Shown here: positions 17,266 through 26,284 of the stretch, piece by piece
Layout: each line of letters starts with the position of its first letter
Numbering within the stretch: the first letter of the stretch is position 1
Origin: Microbacterium sp. W4I4
GTDB lineage: Bacteria; Actinomycetota; Actinomycetes; Actinomycetales; Microbacteriaceae
Reading direction: 5' to 3'
NCBI RefSeq assembly: GCF_030816235.1
Contig: NZ_JAUSXT010000001.1
Coordinates: forward strand, 1,984,001 to 2,048,000
DNA length: 64,000 nucleotides
Made by a program: the position numbers and the translations under genes
The notes under the pieces: generated by a model
Seen by the model: the letters and a program-made list of their open reading frames with translations, nothing else
What the model was told of the DNA's origin: nothing
Databases searched by the model: none

Positions 17266-18321
17266 ATGCGGTGGCAGGGTCAGAGAATCGAAGATGCGGA
17301 TGCCGACGCGCTCCCCGGTCTGGAGAACCGCGGCGGCATCGTGCAGTCGGTGACCACGCCCGAGTTCGCCGGGATGACCTTCCATGAGGTGCTTGCGAAG
17401 TCCGCCTTGAACGCCGTACCGGCCGCATCGCGGATGCCGTTCCGCTGGACCATCAACCCGTACCGTGGATGCTCACATGCATGCGTTTATTGCTTTGCTC
17501 GCGGCACGCACCAGTACCTGGATCTGGACGCCGGCGCAGACTTCGATTCGCAGATCGTCGTGAAGACCAACGTCGGCGAAGTGCTGCAGAAGGAGCTGCG
17601 GCGTGGATCCTGGAAGCACGAGACCGTGGCGCTCGGCACGAACACGGACCCTTATCAGCGGGCGGAGGGCCGCTACAAGCTGATGCCCGGGATCATCCGC
17701 ACGCTGGCCGACTCCGGAACACCGATGTCGATCCTCACCAAGGGCACGCTGATCCGGCGCGACATCCCCCTGCTGATCGAAGCGGCGAGGCAGGTGCCGA
17801 TCGACATCCAGATGTCCATCGCCATGTACGACGACGCCCTGCAGCACTCGGTGGAGCCCGGCACGCCGACCACGCAGGCGAGGCTGGACACCGTGCGGGT
17901 GCTGACGGATGCCGGCTTCCGCGTCGGAGTGTTCCTCATGCCCGTGCTGCCGCACATGACCGACTCGGTCGCGGCGATCGACGAGGCACTGCGACGACTC
18001 TCGGATGCCGGTGCCGACCACGTCGTCTACGGAGCGCTGCACCTGCGCGCGGGCGTGAAGCCATGGTTCTTCCAGTGGCTGGAGCGTGAGCGCCCCGACC
18101 TCGTGTCCTCCTACCGTGCGCTGTACCCGGGAGCGGCTGCGGAGTCGCCGAAGGGATACCGGCAGTGGCTCGCCAAGCGGATGCGACCGCTGATCCGCGC
18201 GCACGGACTGGAGGCGCGGTCGGAGGAGGAGCACGATCGGATGCGAGGCATCATGCGCGCGCGGATGAATCCGGCACCGGCATCCGCTCCCCCGGCCTCG
18301 CCGCCGGAGATGCTCTTCTGA
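17266..18321 (+). CDS. Rv2578c-family radical SAM protein
   Basis: A radical SAM enzyme of the actinobacterial Rv2578c family, 351 residues. It starts with the family's typical MRWQGQ, which decides for ATG 17266 over ATG 17260. The cluster-binding cysteines are C69, C73 and C76 (CSHACVYC), in the family context NPYRGCSHACVYCFAR. The segment MTFHEVLAKSALN precedes the motif. Some relatives resemble spore photoproduct lyase-like enzymes; the reaction is not established and I do not assign one. The C-terminus is Pro/Ala-rich. The transcript is probably leaderless. Confidence 0.88.
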   Translation: MRWQGQRIEDADADALPGLENRGGIVQSVTTPEFAGMTFHEVLAKSALNAVPAASRMPFRWTINPYRGCSHACVYCFARGTHQYLDLDAGADFDSQIVVKTNVGEVLQKELRRGSWKHETVALGTNTDPYQRAEGRYKLMPGIIRTLADSGTPMSILTKGTLIRRDIPLLIEAARQVPIDIQMSIAMYDDALQHSVEPGTPTTQARLDTVRVLTDAGFRVGVFLMPVLPHMTDSVAAIDEALRRLSDAGADHVVYGALHLRAGVKPWFFQWLERERPDLVSSYRALYPGAAAESPKGYRQWLAKRMRPLIRAHGLEARSEEEHDRMRGIMRARMNPAPASAPPASPPEMLF

Positions 18322-18355
18322 AGCGAGGGATGCTGCGCCGCGGCGCTCATCGTGT

Positions 18356-18420
18356 GCAGGAGTTCCACCCGGTGCAGGACGCTCGTCGAGATTCCGTCCT
18401 GTCCCGGAGGAATCTCCTGC
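18356..18420. repeat. Intergenic inverted repeat downstream of radical SAM gene
   Basis: Arms beginning GCAGGAGTTCC and ending GGAATCTCCTGC pair over about 26 bases with five or so mismatches and a 13-base loop. It sits between the convergent radical SAM and helicase genes, just before a separate clean terminator. Confidence 0.6.
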
Positions 18421-18453
18421 CCGGGGTGAACGATGCCTGCCCACCGGACAGAC

Positions 18454-18489
18454 AGAACGCCCCGGAGGCCTGGACCTCCGGGGCGTTCT
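18454..18489. terminator. Bidirectional terminator between radical SAM and DEAD-box genes
   Basis: A 15-bp perfect stem (18454-18468 with 18475-18489; GAACGCCCCGGAGG core) has a 6-base loop. It lies 14 bases from the helicase stop. Confidence 0.85.
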
Positions 18490-18503
18490 TGACTGCGATG
18501 CGA

Positions 18504-20846
18504 TCAGGCGGTGAGCTCGGCCGCGGTCGGGACGCGACCGGCGATCTCCTCGATCACGTCGTCGCCCGGCTGAGCGGACTCGAACGGAGCGTCGATCTCG
18601 GCGCGGCTGAGCAGCTCCTCCATGCGACGGCGGCGCTGACGCGGGATCAGCGTGACGACACGACCCGAGCGGCCCGCGCGACCGGTGCGGCCGGCGCGGT
18701 GCAGGTAGGTCTTGTACTCGTCGGGCGCATCGGCCTGGACGACCAGGTCGATGTCGTCGACGTGGATGCCGCGCGCGGCGACGTCCGTGGCGACGAGCAC
18801 CTGCACCTTGCCCGCGGTGAGCTTCTGCAGGTTGCGCGTGCGCTTGGCCTGGTTCAGGTCGCCGTGCAGCGAGACGGCGGAGATGCCGGCATCCTCGAAC
18901 TGCTCGGCGAGCATCTCGGCGTACGCACGAGTGCGGGCGAAGACCAGCGTCTGGCCGTCGCGGTCGACGAGCGAGGTGAGCAGCTCGGCCTTGTCGCGGT
19001 GCTCGATCACGAGCACGCGGTGCTCGATCCGGCTGGACTCCTGGTCCTCACCGGCGACCTCGTAGACGGCCGGCTCGACGAGGAACTCATCCACGAGCGA
19101 TGCGACCTCGCGGTCGAGCGTCGCCGAGAACAGCAGCTTCTGGCTGGCGTCACGGTCATCGAGCGCCGTGCCGGTGGCACGAAGGATGCGCTGCACGGGC
19201 TCCACGAAACCGAGCTCGGTCATGTGATCGGCCTCGTCGAGCACGGCGATGCGCACCTCGGACAGGTCGAGCTTGCGCTGCTTCATGAGGTCCTCGATGC
19301 GACCCGGGGTGCCGATCACGATGTCGACGCCCTTCATCAGCGCACCGACCTGACGGCCCTGCGGCACGCCGCCGTAGACCTGCGTGGTGAACAGTCCGAC
19401 GCTGCGGGCGATCGGCTGCACGGTGCGGTCGATCTGCAGCGCCAGCTCACGGGTCGGCGCGAGGATGATCGCGCGCGGCTTGCGGCCGAACTCGCGGCGC
19501 ATGCCCTTCTGCGAGCTCAGGATGCTCTCGACCAGCGGAGCGCCGAAGGCGATCGTCTTGCCGGAGCCGGTGCGGCCACGGCCGAGCACGTCGCGGCCCT
19601 CGAGGATCGCGGGGATCGTCGCGGCCTGGATCGGGAACGGGGTCTCGGCACCCAGGCTCTTCAGGATCTCGACGATGTTCGAGCCCAGCCCGAGGTCGCC
19701 GAACGCGACGTCAGCGACCTCGGTCGCCTGCACGGCCTCGGCCTCGAGACGCTCGTGGACGACGTCGACGTGATCGTCGTGCGACTTGACCGTCGCGGTG
19801 CGGTTCCAGTCGCTGCGGTTCGGACGTTCGTCCTGGTCACGGCGGACCGGTCGCTCGGCGCGATCCTGACGCGGACGCTCGGCGCGGTCAGCGCGGTCGA
19901 AGCGCGGACGCTCGGCGCGGTCAGCGCGGTCGAAGCGCGGACGCTCGGTGCGCTCAGCGCGGTCGAAGCGGGGACGCTCCGTGCGATCGTTGCGATCGAA
20001 GCGGGGACGCTCATCGCGCGACGGACGGTCGGCGCCACGGGCTCCGCGGTCGTCACGGTCAGAACGGGGACGCTCCGTGCGGTCGAAACGGGGACGCTCC
20101 GTGCGGTCGTAGCCGCCCTGGCCTCCGGCGCGGTCATCCCGACGCGGACGGTCGTCGCGCTGAGGCCGGTCGTCGCGGCGAGCGCGGTCGTCGCGCTGGA
20201 ACGGACGACGGTCGTTGCGGTCCGCACCGGTGCGACCGTCATTGCGCTCGTATCCGCCGCGCCCACCACGGTTGTCCGGGTTGAAGCGCGGACGCTCCTC
20301 GCGGTTGTACCCACCGCGTCCTCCGCGATCGTCGCGGTCGAAACGCGGACGCTCGTCGCGGTTGCCCCTCGACGAGCTCGGGGACCCATAACCCGCCCGG
20401 TCGTCCCGACGCGGACGGTCATCGCGCGAGGCGCCCTGGTATCCGCTGCGTGTGCCGCGGTCGTTGAACCGGCGCTCACCGAATCCACGGTCATCGCGAC
20501 GCTCATCGCGGTGGTGCGGGGTCTCGCGGCGACCGGACTCGGCGCGGTTGCGGATGCCGCGTGCCTCGTCGCGACCGGCGCGATCCGAGTCGTTCCAGCG
20601 GCGCTTGGGCTCACCGGTGCCGGCCTCGGTCGGGCGGTAGCCGCGGTGCTTGGGGCTGACGCTGCCGGGACGGCGGTCGTACGAACGCGCCTCGCTCGAG
20701 GGGGCGCGGCGGTCGCCGGTGGCCGGTCGCTCATCGCGTGACGGGCGTGCACCGGCGTGACGGTCGTGGAACGACGTCTTCTTCGCGAAGCGCGGTTCGA
20801 AGTTGCGGGACGGGCGTCCGCCCTTGGGGGTGCCATTCTTGGGCAT
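18504..20846 (-). CDS. DEAD-box RNA helicase with long R/D/G-rich N-terminal extension
   Basis: An ATP-dependent RNA helicase, 780 residues. The core (about 380-780) has the Q motif, GRTGSGKT, PTREL, DEAD (VLDEADHM), SAT and HRAGRTGRAGRSG. The first 375 residues are predicted disordered and are built from repeated ERPRFDR, DDRGGRGGY and RRDDR units; the DNA repeats with a period near 27-30 bases (about 19850-20110). RG-rich tails usually bind RNA, but here they precede the core, unlike CsdA/DeaD where they follow it. ATG 20846 follows AGGAAA. A 5' leader with a hairpin (20940-20976) suggests post-transcriptional control. Confidence 0.9.
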   Translation of the reverse strand: MPKNGTPKGGRPSRNFEPRFAKKTSFHDRHAGARPSRDERPATGDRRAPSSEARSYDRRPGSVSPKHRGYRPTEAGTGEPKRRWNDSDRAGRDEARGIRNRAESGRRETPHHRDERRDDRGFGERRFNDRGTRSGYQGASRDDRPRRDDRAGYGSPSSSRGNRDERPRFDRDDRGGRGGYNREERPRFNPDNRGGRGGYERNDGRTGADRNDRRPFQRDDRARRDDRPQRDDRPRRDDRAGGQGGYDRTERPRFDRTERPRSDRDDRGARGADRPSRDERPRFDRNDRTERPRFDRAERTERPRFDRADRAERPRFDRADRAERPRQDRAERPVRRDQDERPNRSDWNRTATVKSHDDHVDVVHERLEAEAVQATEVADVAFGDLGLGSNIVEILKSLGAETPFPIQAATIPAILEGRDVLGRGRTGSGKTIAFGAPLVESILSSQKGMRREFGRKPRAIILAPTRELALQIDRTVQPIARSVGLFTTQVYGGVPQGRQVGALMKGVDIVIGTPGRIEDLMKQRKLDLSEVRIAVLDEADHMTELGFVEPVQRILRATGTALDDRDASQKLLFSATLDREVASLVDEFLVEPAVYEVAGEDQESSRIEHRVLVIEHRDKAELLTSLVDRDGQTLVFARTRAYAEMLAEQFEDAGISAVSLHGDLNQAKRTRNLQKLTAGKVQVLVATDVAARGIHVDDIDLVVQADAPDEYKTYLHRAGRTGRAGRSGRVVTLIPRQRRRRMEELLSRAEIDAPFESAQPGDDVIEEIAGRVPTAAELTA
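20365..20383. repeat. Variant of the short intragenic element in the helicase N-terminus
   Basis: CCCCTCGACGAGCTCGGGG differs from the consensus element at several sites but keeps its dyad. It encodes part of SPSSSRG, which interrupts the RG-repeat pattern. Confidence 0.5.
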
Positions 20847-20939
20847 GGTGTTTCCTGACTGTCTCTGACACGAGAACAGCGTCTGCGGGTGGCGCACAGA
20901 GATCAGCGCACAGCAGACATACCCGAGCGTCCGTCGGCC

Positions 20940-20976
20940 GGGGCCATTCATGTGATGGTTGATGAACCATCGGCCC
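20940..20976 (-). promoter_or_regulatory. Hairpin in the helicase 5' leader
   Basis: GATGGTT (20954-20960) pairs with AACCATC (20965-20971) on a 4-base loop, with outer GGGGCC/GGCCCC arms and a bulge. It lies about 95-130 bases upstream of the helicase start. The gap 20847-21100 holds no gene. Confidence 0.4.
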
Positions 20977-21100
20977 CTGGGCTCACAAAGAGCAGTGCTG
21001 CTCAGAACCACCCGCGTTACGCGGACTGCCCGAAGCCGACCGCCCGAGCTTACCCGACGCGCCTGGGAAACAGCCTGGCGGGCCGCCATACGATGAACAC

Positions 21101-22018
21101 ATGCCTCTCGACGACACGATGATCTCCCCCACCGGCATCCGGATCCACCTGCGTCGCGGCGAGGTGACCGCACAGGTCGCGCAGGTCGGCGCGTCACTGC
21201 GGCACCTGAGCGTCGGCGGCGTCGACATCGTCCCGCCCTACCCCGACGACGTGCCGACGCCGATGGCATCCGGCGTCGTGCTCGCTCCGTGGCCGAACCG
21301 CGTCCGTGACGGCATCTGGCAGGACGGCGAGACGACTCGCGCCCTCGCGATCACCGAGACCAAGTTCCACAACGCCAGCCACGGCCTGCTGCGGTTCGCT
21401 GCGTACGACGTCGTCGAGCAGAGCGAGGATGCGGTGACCCTCGCCGCGACGATCTTCCCGCAGACCGGCTACCCGTACCTGGTCGCGACGACGGTGCGCT
21501 TTGCGCTGACGGATGCCGGGATCGACGTCGCCCACACGCTGACCAACCACTCCGCCGATGCGGCGCCGGTCGCCCTCGGCATCCACCCGTACCTGACGAT
21601 CGGCGACGCCGATCCGCGTGATCTCGTGCTGCGCCTGCCCGCGGAGACGTACTTCGAGACCGACGACCGGATGCTGCCCGTCGGCGAGTCCCCGGTCTCC
21701 GACGGCACGGATCTGCGCGGGGGGCGTCGGCTGAGCGACCTGCAGTTGGACACCGGGTTCGCGAGCCTGCACCGTGACGCAGACGGACTGGTGCGCACGA
21801 CGCTCTCCGCGCCGGACGACCGCACGGTGACCCTGCATCAGGGTGCCGGCCTGGACTACGTGCAGGCCTTCACGACCGACCGTTATCCCGGGCAGTCCCT
21901 GGTCGTCGCGGTCGAGCCCATGACTGCACCCGCCGACGCCTTCAACTCGGGCCGCGGGCTGCGCCGGCTTTCTCAGGGCGAGTCGTGGACGCTGGCATGG
22001 GGCATCCGCTTCTCCTGA
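21101..22018 (+). CDS. Aldose 1-epimerase (galactose mutarotase) family protein
   Basis: A cytoplasmic sugar-binding beta-sandwich protein, 305 residues. Family hallmarks are an Arg in PWPNRVRDG, the His-containing ASHGLLRF, the second His region in ALGIHPYL, and the catalytic Glu in VVAVEPMTAPADAF. It probably interconverts alpha and beta anomers of an aldose; the exact sugar is unknown. ATG 21101 lies 6 bases after TACGAT (21089-21094), consistent with a leaderless message, although ATG 21119 is possible. It ends 8 bases before a strong inverted repeat and is convergent with the RND gene. Confidence 0.85.
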   Translation: MPLDDTMISPTGIRIHLRRGEVTAQVAQVGASLRHLSVGGVDIVPPYPDDVPTPMASGVVLAPWPNRVRDGIWQDGETTRALAITETKFHNASHGLLRFAAYDVVEQSEDAVTLAATIFPQTGYPYLVATTVRFALTDAGIDVAHTLTNHSADAAPVALGIHPYLTIGDADPRDLVLRLPAETYFETDDRMLPVGESPVSDGTDLRGGRRLSDLQLDTGFASLHRDADGLVRTTLSAPDDRTVTLHQGAGLDYVQAFTTDRYPGQSLVVAVEPMTAPADAFNSGRGLRRLSQGESWTLAWGIRFS

Positions 22019-22026
22019 CCCGCCAG

Positions 22027-22093
22027 CCCGTCTGTATGGCGCAAACCGCCCTCTTTCACGTAGAAAAGGGGCGGTTCGCGCCATATAGACGGG
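22027..22093. repeat. Long intergenic inverted repeat (CCCGTCTGTATGGCGC type)
   Basis: Arms of 25 bp at 22027-22051 and 22069-22093 match at 23 of 25 positions around a 17-base A/T-richer loop. It fills the gap between the convergent mutarotase and RND genes. With CG-rich stems and no T-run it is not a textbook terminator. Confidence 0.8.
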
Positions 22094-22098
22094 TTCTG

Positions 22099-25000
22099 TC
22101 AGTCGACCGGGTTGGCTGCGGGGATGCCCTGGGCGCGAAGCTCGCGGCGGGTGAGCGTGCGCCCCTCGGGGAGCGGGGCGGCGACCGGAGTCTCGGGAGA
22201 CTCGCCGCGGCGCGCGCGGCGGCGCTCCTTGGCGCCCTCGACGAGGTTGTACAGCGTCGGCAGCACGATCAGTGTCAGCACCGTCGAGGACACCAGACCG
22301 CCGATCACGACGATCGCCAGCGGCTGCGAGATGAATCCGCCGTGCCCGGTGATGCCCAGCGCCATCGGGGTCAGCGCGAAGATCGTCGCCAGGGCCGTCA
22401 TCAGGATCGGTCGCAGACGCTTCTCGCCGCCGGCCATCACCGCCTCGGCGGCGGACAGCCCCTTCTCGCGGTACTGGTTCACCAGGTCGACGAGCACGAT
22501 CGCGTTGGTCACCACGATGCCGATCAGCATCAGCACGCCGATCAGCGAGGCGACGCCGAGCGGCACCCCGGTGATGATCTGCAGCAGAATCGCCCCGGTC
22601 GCCGCGAAGGGCACCGAGATGAGCAGCAGCAGCGGCTGACGCAGCGACTTGAAGGTCGCCACCATGACCACGTAGACGATCAGGATGGCGGCGAGCATCG
22701 CCAGACCCAGCTGCGAGAACGAGTCCGCCTGCTGCTGGGCGACGCCGCCGATCTCGGCGCGCGCACCCTCCGGCAGCTTCACGTCGTCGAGCGAGGCGGT
22801 CACCGACCGTGTGGCGACGGCCAGGTCGTCGGATGCCGGCGGCACAGTGATCGTGGCGGTGCGGCGACCTTGCTCGGTCGTGATCGCCGTCGGGCCGTTG
22901 CGCTGCTCGACTGCAGCAATGTCCTGCAGCTGCACGATGCCGGTGGGCGTCGGGATCGCGAGCTCCTTGAGAGCGGCGAGAGACGTCGGGGGCTCGGGGT
23001 TGACGAGGTACACGGTCAACGACGTGTCGTCGACCTCGATCGAACCGATCTGCTGCGGACGCATCGTGTTCGACACGATCGACCCGACCGCAACCTCCGA
23101 CAGACCGTGGGCCGCTGCGGCCCGGCGGTCGACGGCGACGGCGATGTACGGCAGCGACGCGGCCAGGTTGCTGGTCACCTCGCCCACGCCGTCGCGCCCC
23201 TTGAGGTCCTTCATCAGCGCGTCCGCGGCCTTCTGCAGCGCGTCGCCGGTGGGCGCGGTGATGGTGACCTCGATGTCGCTGGATCCGAAGCCGCCGGATG
23301 CCGCGCTGACAGCGACCTCGCCGGCGTCCTTCAGCCCGTCGATCTTCTTCTGCACATCGGCGCGCAGCTTCTCCTGGTCGGCGGAGTCGCTGGTCTGGAT
23401 CGAGTAGGTGATGCCCGCACCTCCCGAGAACGCATCGCGCAGCGCCGATCCGCTCGAGCCGATCGACGCCTGCACGTGAGTGATGCCGTCGACGCCGTTC
23501 AGCGCCTTCTCGACCTGCTTCGCGGCATCCGACTTCGTCTGCAGGCTGGCCGTCGCCCCGACGTCCTGCGTGACGGTCATCGTGTTCTGACCGGAGTCGC
23601 TGAGGAAGTTGATCTTCATGAGCGGCGCGGCGGCGAGCGTGCCGCCCAGCACGACCAGCGCGATGATCACGGTGGTCGCGGAGTGCTTCAGCGTCCAGCC
23701 CAGGATCGGTCGATACGCCTTCTGCAGCCGGGTCGGCGGGGCATCCGGATGCTCCGGATCGATCTGCGTGCCGTCCTCGGCGAGCAGCGGCTTGCCGGGC
23801 TTGAGGAACCAGTACGCCAGCACGGGCACGATCGTCAGCGCCACCAGCAGCGAGGCGACCATCGCGATCGTGACCGTGATCGCGAACGGGCGGAACAGCT
23901 CGCCGACGATGTCGCCGACGAACACGATGGGCAGGAACACCGCGACGGTGGTGATGGTCGAGGCCGTGATCGCCGCGGCCACCTCCTTGACCGCCAGCCG
24001 GATCGCGTCGCCCTTGTCCGCGCCCTCGACGTAGTGGCGCTTGATGTTCTCGATGACGACGATGGAGTCGTCGACCACCCGGCCGATGGCGATCGTGAGG
24101 GCGCCGAGGGTGAGCACGTTCAGCGAGTAGCCGAACGCCTGCAGCCCGATGAAGGTGATCAGCACGCTCGTGGGGATCGAGATCGCCGTCACGAGCGTGG
24201 AGCGGATCGAGAACAGGAAGACGAGGATCACCAGAACCGCGAACACCAGGCCCAGCGCCCCCTCGGTGGCGAGCGACTCGATGGACTGCTCGATGAACGG
24301 CGCCTGGTCGAAGACGACGGTGAACTCGGCATCCGGGAAGGTGCTGCTCAGCTCATCGATCGCGGCCAGCACGCCCTTGGACACCTCGACGGTGTTGGCC
24401 GAGGGCAGCTTGGTGACGGCGATCGAGAGCGCGTCCTTGCCGTCCACGCGTGAGATCGACGAGACCGGGTCGGTGGTCTGCGCGACCTTCGCGACGTCGC
24501 CGATGGTCAGATCGGTGCCGGTCAGCGGCAGCGCGGCCAGCTCCTTCGCCGACGCGATCTTCGAGCCGCTCTGCACGGTGAGGGTCTGGCCGTTCTCGGT
24601 GATGTCGCCACCGGGGAGCAGCACGCCGTTCTGCTGCAGCGCCTGACTGATGGCCTGGGTCGGCGACTGCCCCCTGGCCAGGAGCGCCTGCGTCCCTGAG
24701 CTTGTCGAAGGGTCCGGAGTGATCGTGATCCGCTGGCCGACGCCGCCGACGATCTGGGCGGCATTGACGCCCTTCACGTCCTCCAGGTCGGGGATGACCG
24801 TGCTCTCCAGGTCGGTCTGCGCCGACTCCGAGTCCGAGAAGCCGGTGACGGCGATCTGGATCACCGGGAAGTCGTCGATCGAGACGCTCAGCACCTGCGG
24901 TGAGACGTCCGCCGGCAGCGCTTGCGAGATGCGGTTGATCGCCTGCTGCATCTTCTGCTCGGCCGTCGCCAGGTTCGTGCCGTAGGTGAACGTCGCCTGC

Positions 25001-25275
25001 ACGATCGAGGAGTTCGTCGTGCTTGTCGCGGTGGTCGATTCGAGCCCGGGCACGCCCTGGATCGCGTTCTCGATGGGCGTCGACACGTCGTTCTCGACCA
25101 CCTCGGGCGAGGCGCCCGGGTAGTTCGTCATGACGATCAGCGCCGGCAGTTCGAGCGACGGGATCAGCTCCTGCTTGAGGTTCGTCAGCGCCAGCCCGCC
25201 GAACACGGCGGCCACGATCGTGATGAGGGCGATCAGCGCACGGTTGCGCAGGCTCAGGACGGAGAGATTCGACAC
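22099..25275 (-). CDS. RND efflux transporter, AcrB/HAE1-like
   Basis: A proton-driven exporter in the cytoplasmic membrane, 1058 residues, the full AcrB length. It has twelve hydrophobic segments with the characteristic large loops after TM1 and TM7. TM4 carries the proton-relay aspartates (AIGRVVDDSIVVIENIK). NYPGASPEVVENDV and FPDAEFTVVFDQ match the porter domains. No periplasmic adaptor or outer membrane factor is present, as in Gram-positive SwrC-like proteins. It lies 10 bases after a TetR gene and is presumably repressed by it. A short repeat element (24694-24712) encodes PSTSSG in the first loop. Confidence 0.92.
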   Translation of the reverse strand: MSNLSVLSLRNRALIALITIVAAVFGGLALTNLKQELIPSLELPALIVMTNYPGASPEVVENDVSTPIENAIQGVPGLESTTATSTTNSSIVQATFTYGTNLATAEQKMQQAINRISQALPADVSPQVLSVSIDDFPVIQIAVTGFSDSESAQTDLESTVIPDLEDVKGVNAAQIVGGVGQRITITPDPSTSSGTQALLARGQSPTQAISQALQQNGVLLPGGDITENGQTLTVQSGSKIASAKELAALPLTGTDLTIGDVAKVAQTTDPVSSISRVDGKDALSIAVTKLPSANTVEVSKGVLAAIDELSSTFPDAEFTVVFDQAPFIEQSIESLATEGALGLVFAVLVILVFLFSIRSTLVTAISIPTSVLITFIGLQAFGYSLNVLTLGALTIAIGRVVDDSIVVIENIKRHYVEGADKGDAIRLAVKEVAAAITASTITTVAVFLPIVFVGDIVGELFRPFAITVTIAMVASLLVALTIVPVLAYWFLKPGKPLLAEDGTQIDPEHPDAPPTRLQKAYRPILGWTLKHSATTVIIALVVLGGTLAAAPLMKINFLSDSGQNTMTVTQDVGATASLQTKSDAAKQVEKALNGVDGITHVQASIGSSGSALRDAFSGGAGITYSIQTSDSADQEKLRADVQKKIDGLKDAGEVAVSAASGGFGSSDIEVTITAPTGDALQKAADALMKDLKGRDGVGEVTSNLAASLPYIAVAVDRRAAAAHGLSEVAVGSIVSNTMRPQQIGSIEVDDTSLTVYLVNPEPPTSLAALKELAIPTPTGIVQLQDIAAVEQRNGPTAITTEQGRRTATITVPPASDDLAVATRSVTASLDDVKLPEGARAEIGGVAQQQADSFSQLGLAMLAAILIVYVVMVATFKSLRQPLLLLISVPFAATGAILLQIITGVPLGVASLIGVLMLIGIVVTNAIVLVDLVNQYREKGLSAAEAVMAGGEKRLRPILMTALATIFALTPMALGITGHGGFISQPLAIVVIGGLVSSTVLTLIVLPTLYNLVEGAKERRRARRGESPETPVAAPLPEGRTLTRRELRAQGIPAANPVD
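24694..24712. repeat. Short intragenic element in the RND gene
   Basis: The reverse complement of CCCTTCGACAAGCTCAGGG. It encodes PSTSSG within an extracytoplasmic loop of the transporter. Confidence 0.8.
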
Positions 25276-25285
25276 GGTGCTCGTT

Positions 25286-25867
25286 TCAGTCGTTCGAGGA
25301 CGAAGGACGGATGCTGTCGCCGAGGATGCCGGCGAGCGCGGATTCGATGAGGGAGCTGCTCAACGCGCCCTCGCTGATGCGCGAGTGCCACAGGAGCCCG
25401 TCGATGAAGACGGCTGCGGCGGTGGCGCGGTCGGGACCGTAGTCCTCGACGAGGAACCCGGCCATCTGGGTGGTCCAGCGGCGGGCGAGCGCGCGCAGCT
25501 GGGGATCGTTGACGGCGGCGGTGACGACGGCGCGGTCGGCTTCCAGCGCCCGTGCGTCTGCCAGGCCGCGCATGATGAGCTCGGTGAGCACGGCCGGGGT
25601 CGCGCCGCGGGCGGCGAGGATGGCGCGGATGCCGTCGATGCGCTCATCGACTTCGGCGACCAGATGATGAAGCGCTTCGGCGCGCAGGTCGTCGAGAGTC
25701 GCGAAGTACTGGGTGGTGGCGCCGAGGGGCACTCCCGCGCGGGCGGCGATGAGGCGGTGCGTGAGGGCGCCGACGCCGACCTCGACGATCAGCTCGGCGG
25801 CCGCGACGATGATCTCCCGCCGACGCGACTCCGGATCGCGCCTGCGGCGCGCGACAGCATCCGTCAT
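25286..25867 (-). CDS. TetR family repressor of the RND transporter
   Basis: A 193-residue DNA-binding repressor. The N-terminal helix-turn-helix is recognisable (RREIIVAAAELIVEVG, then LTHRLIAARAGVPLGATTQYFATLDDL). The C-terminal ligand domain is variable. Gene order tetR-RND with a 10-base gap argues for a shared operon. The dyad TGTACA-GA-TGTACA at 25882-25895, 15 bases upstream of the start, is the likely autoregulatory operator. The inducer is unknown, probably an RND substrate. Confidence 0.9.
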   Translation of the reverse strand: MTDAVARRRRDPESRRREIIVAAAELIVEVGVGALTHRLIAARAGVPLGATTQYFATLDDLRAEALHHLVAEVDERIDGIRAILAARGATPAVLTELIMRGLADARALEADRAVVTAAVNDPQLRALARRWTTQMAGFLVEDYGPDRATAAAVFIDGLLWHSRISEGALSSSLIESALAGILGDSIRPSSSND

Positions 25868-25881
25868 CCCCCACCCCCTTC

Positions 25882-25895
25882 TGTACAGATGTACA
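25882..25895. promoter_or_regulatory. Probable TetR operator
   Basis: TGTACAGATGTACA is a near-perfect dyad of TGTACA half-sites, extended outward by CTTC and GAAG (25878-25903). It sits directly upstream of the repressor gene. Confidence 0.6.
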
Positions 25896-25924
25896 TTACG
25901 AAGTTAGGCGACGGCTGGGAGGCG

Positions 25925-26284
25925 TCAGATCGCGGATCCCAGCACGAGCCCGCAGGCGGCGGCGGCGAGGGATGCCAGCAGCATCCCTCCCACGTACACG
26001 AGTGACGCCCCGCGCGCACCGTCTCGCCACAGCGCGACAGTGTCGATCATCGCCGTGCTGAAGGTCGTGTACCCGCCGAGGAACCCGGTGCCGACGACGA
26101 AGACCGCTCCGGGCAGCATCCCGATCACCAGACCCAGGGCCAGCGCGCCGGTGATGTTGATGACCATCACACCCCACGGGAAGCGGGTGCCGGTGATCCT
26201 GGCGATGCCGAGGTCGACGAGGTAGCGGGCCGCCGCGCCGAGACCTCCGCAGGCCGCAGCGAGCAGGAACACCAGCGGACTCAT
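25925..26284 (-). CDS. crcB: CrcB/FluC fluoride channel subunit (second gene of pair)
   Basis: A small membrane protein of 119 residues with four hydrophobic segments that exports fluoride. The family signature appears as TGFLGGYTTFSTAM, and an Asn-containing VMVINITGALALG lies in the second segment. It overlaps the preceding crcB copy by 4 bases (ATGA, 26281-26284). Tandem crcB genes in Gram-positives commonly encode the two halves of an antiparallel heterodimer. I see no fluoride riboswitch upstream. Confidence 0.9.
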   Translation of the reverse strand: MSPLVFLLAAACGGLGAAARYLVDLGIARITGTRFPWGVMVINITGALALGLVIGMLPGAVFVVGTGFLGGYTTFSTAMIDTVALWRDGARGASLVYVGGMLLASLAAAACGLVLGSAI

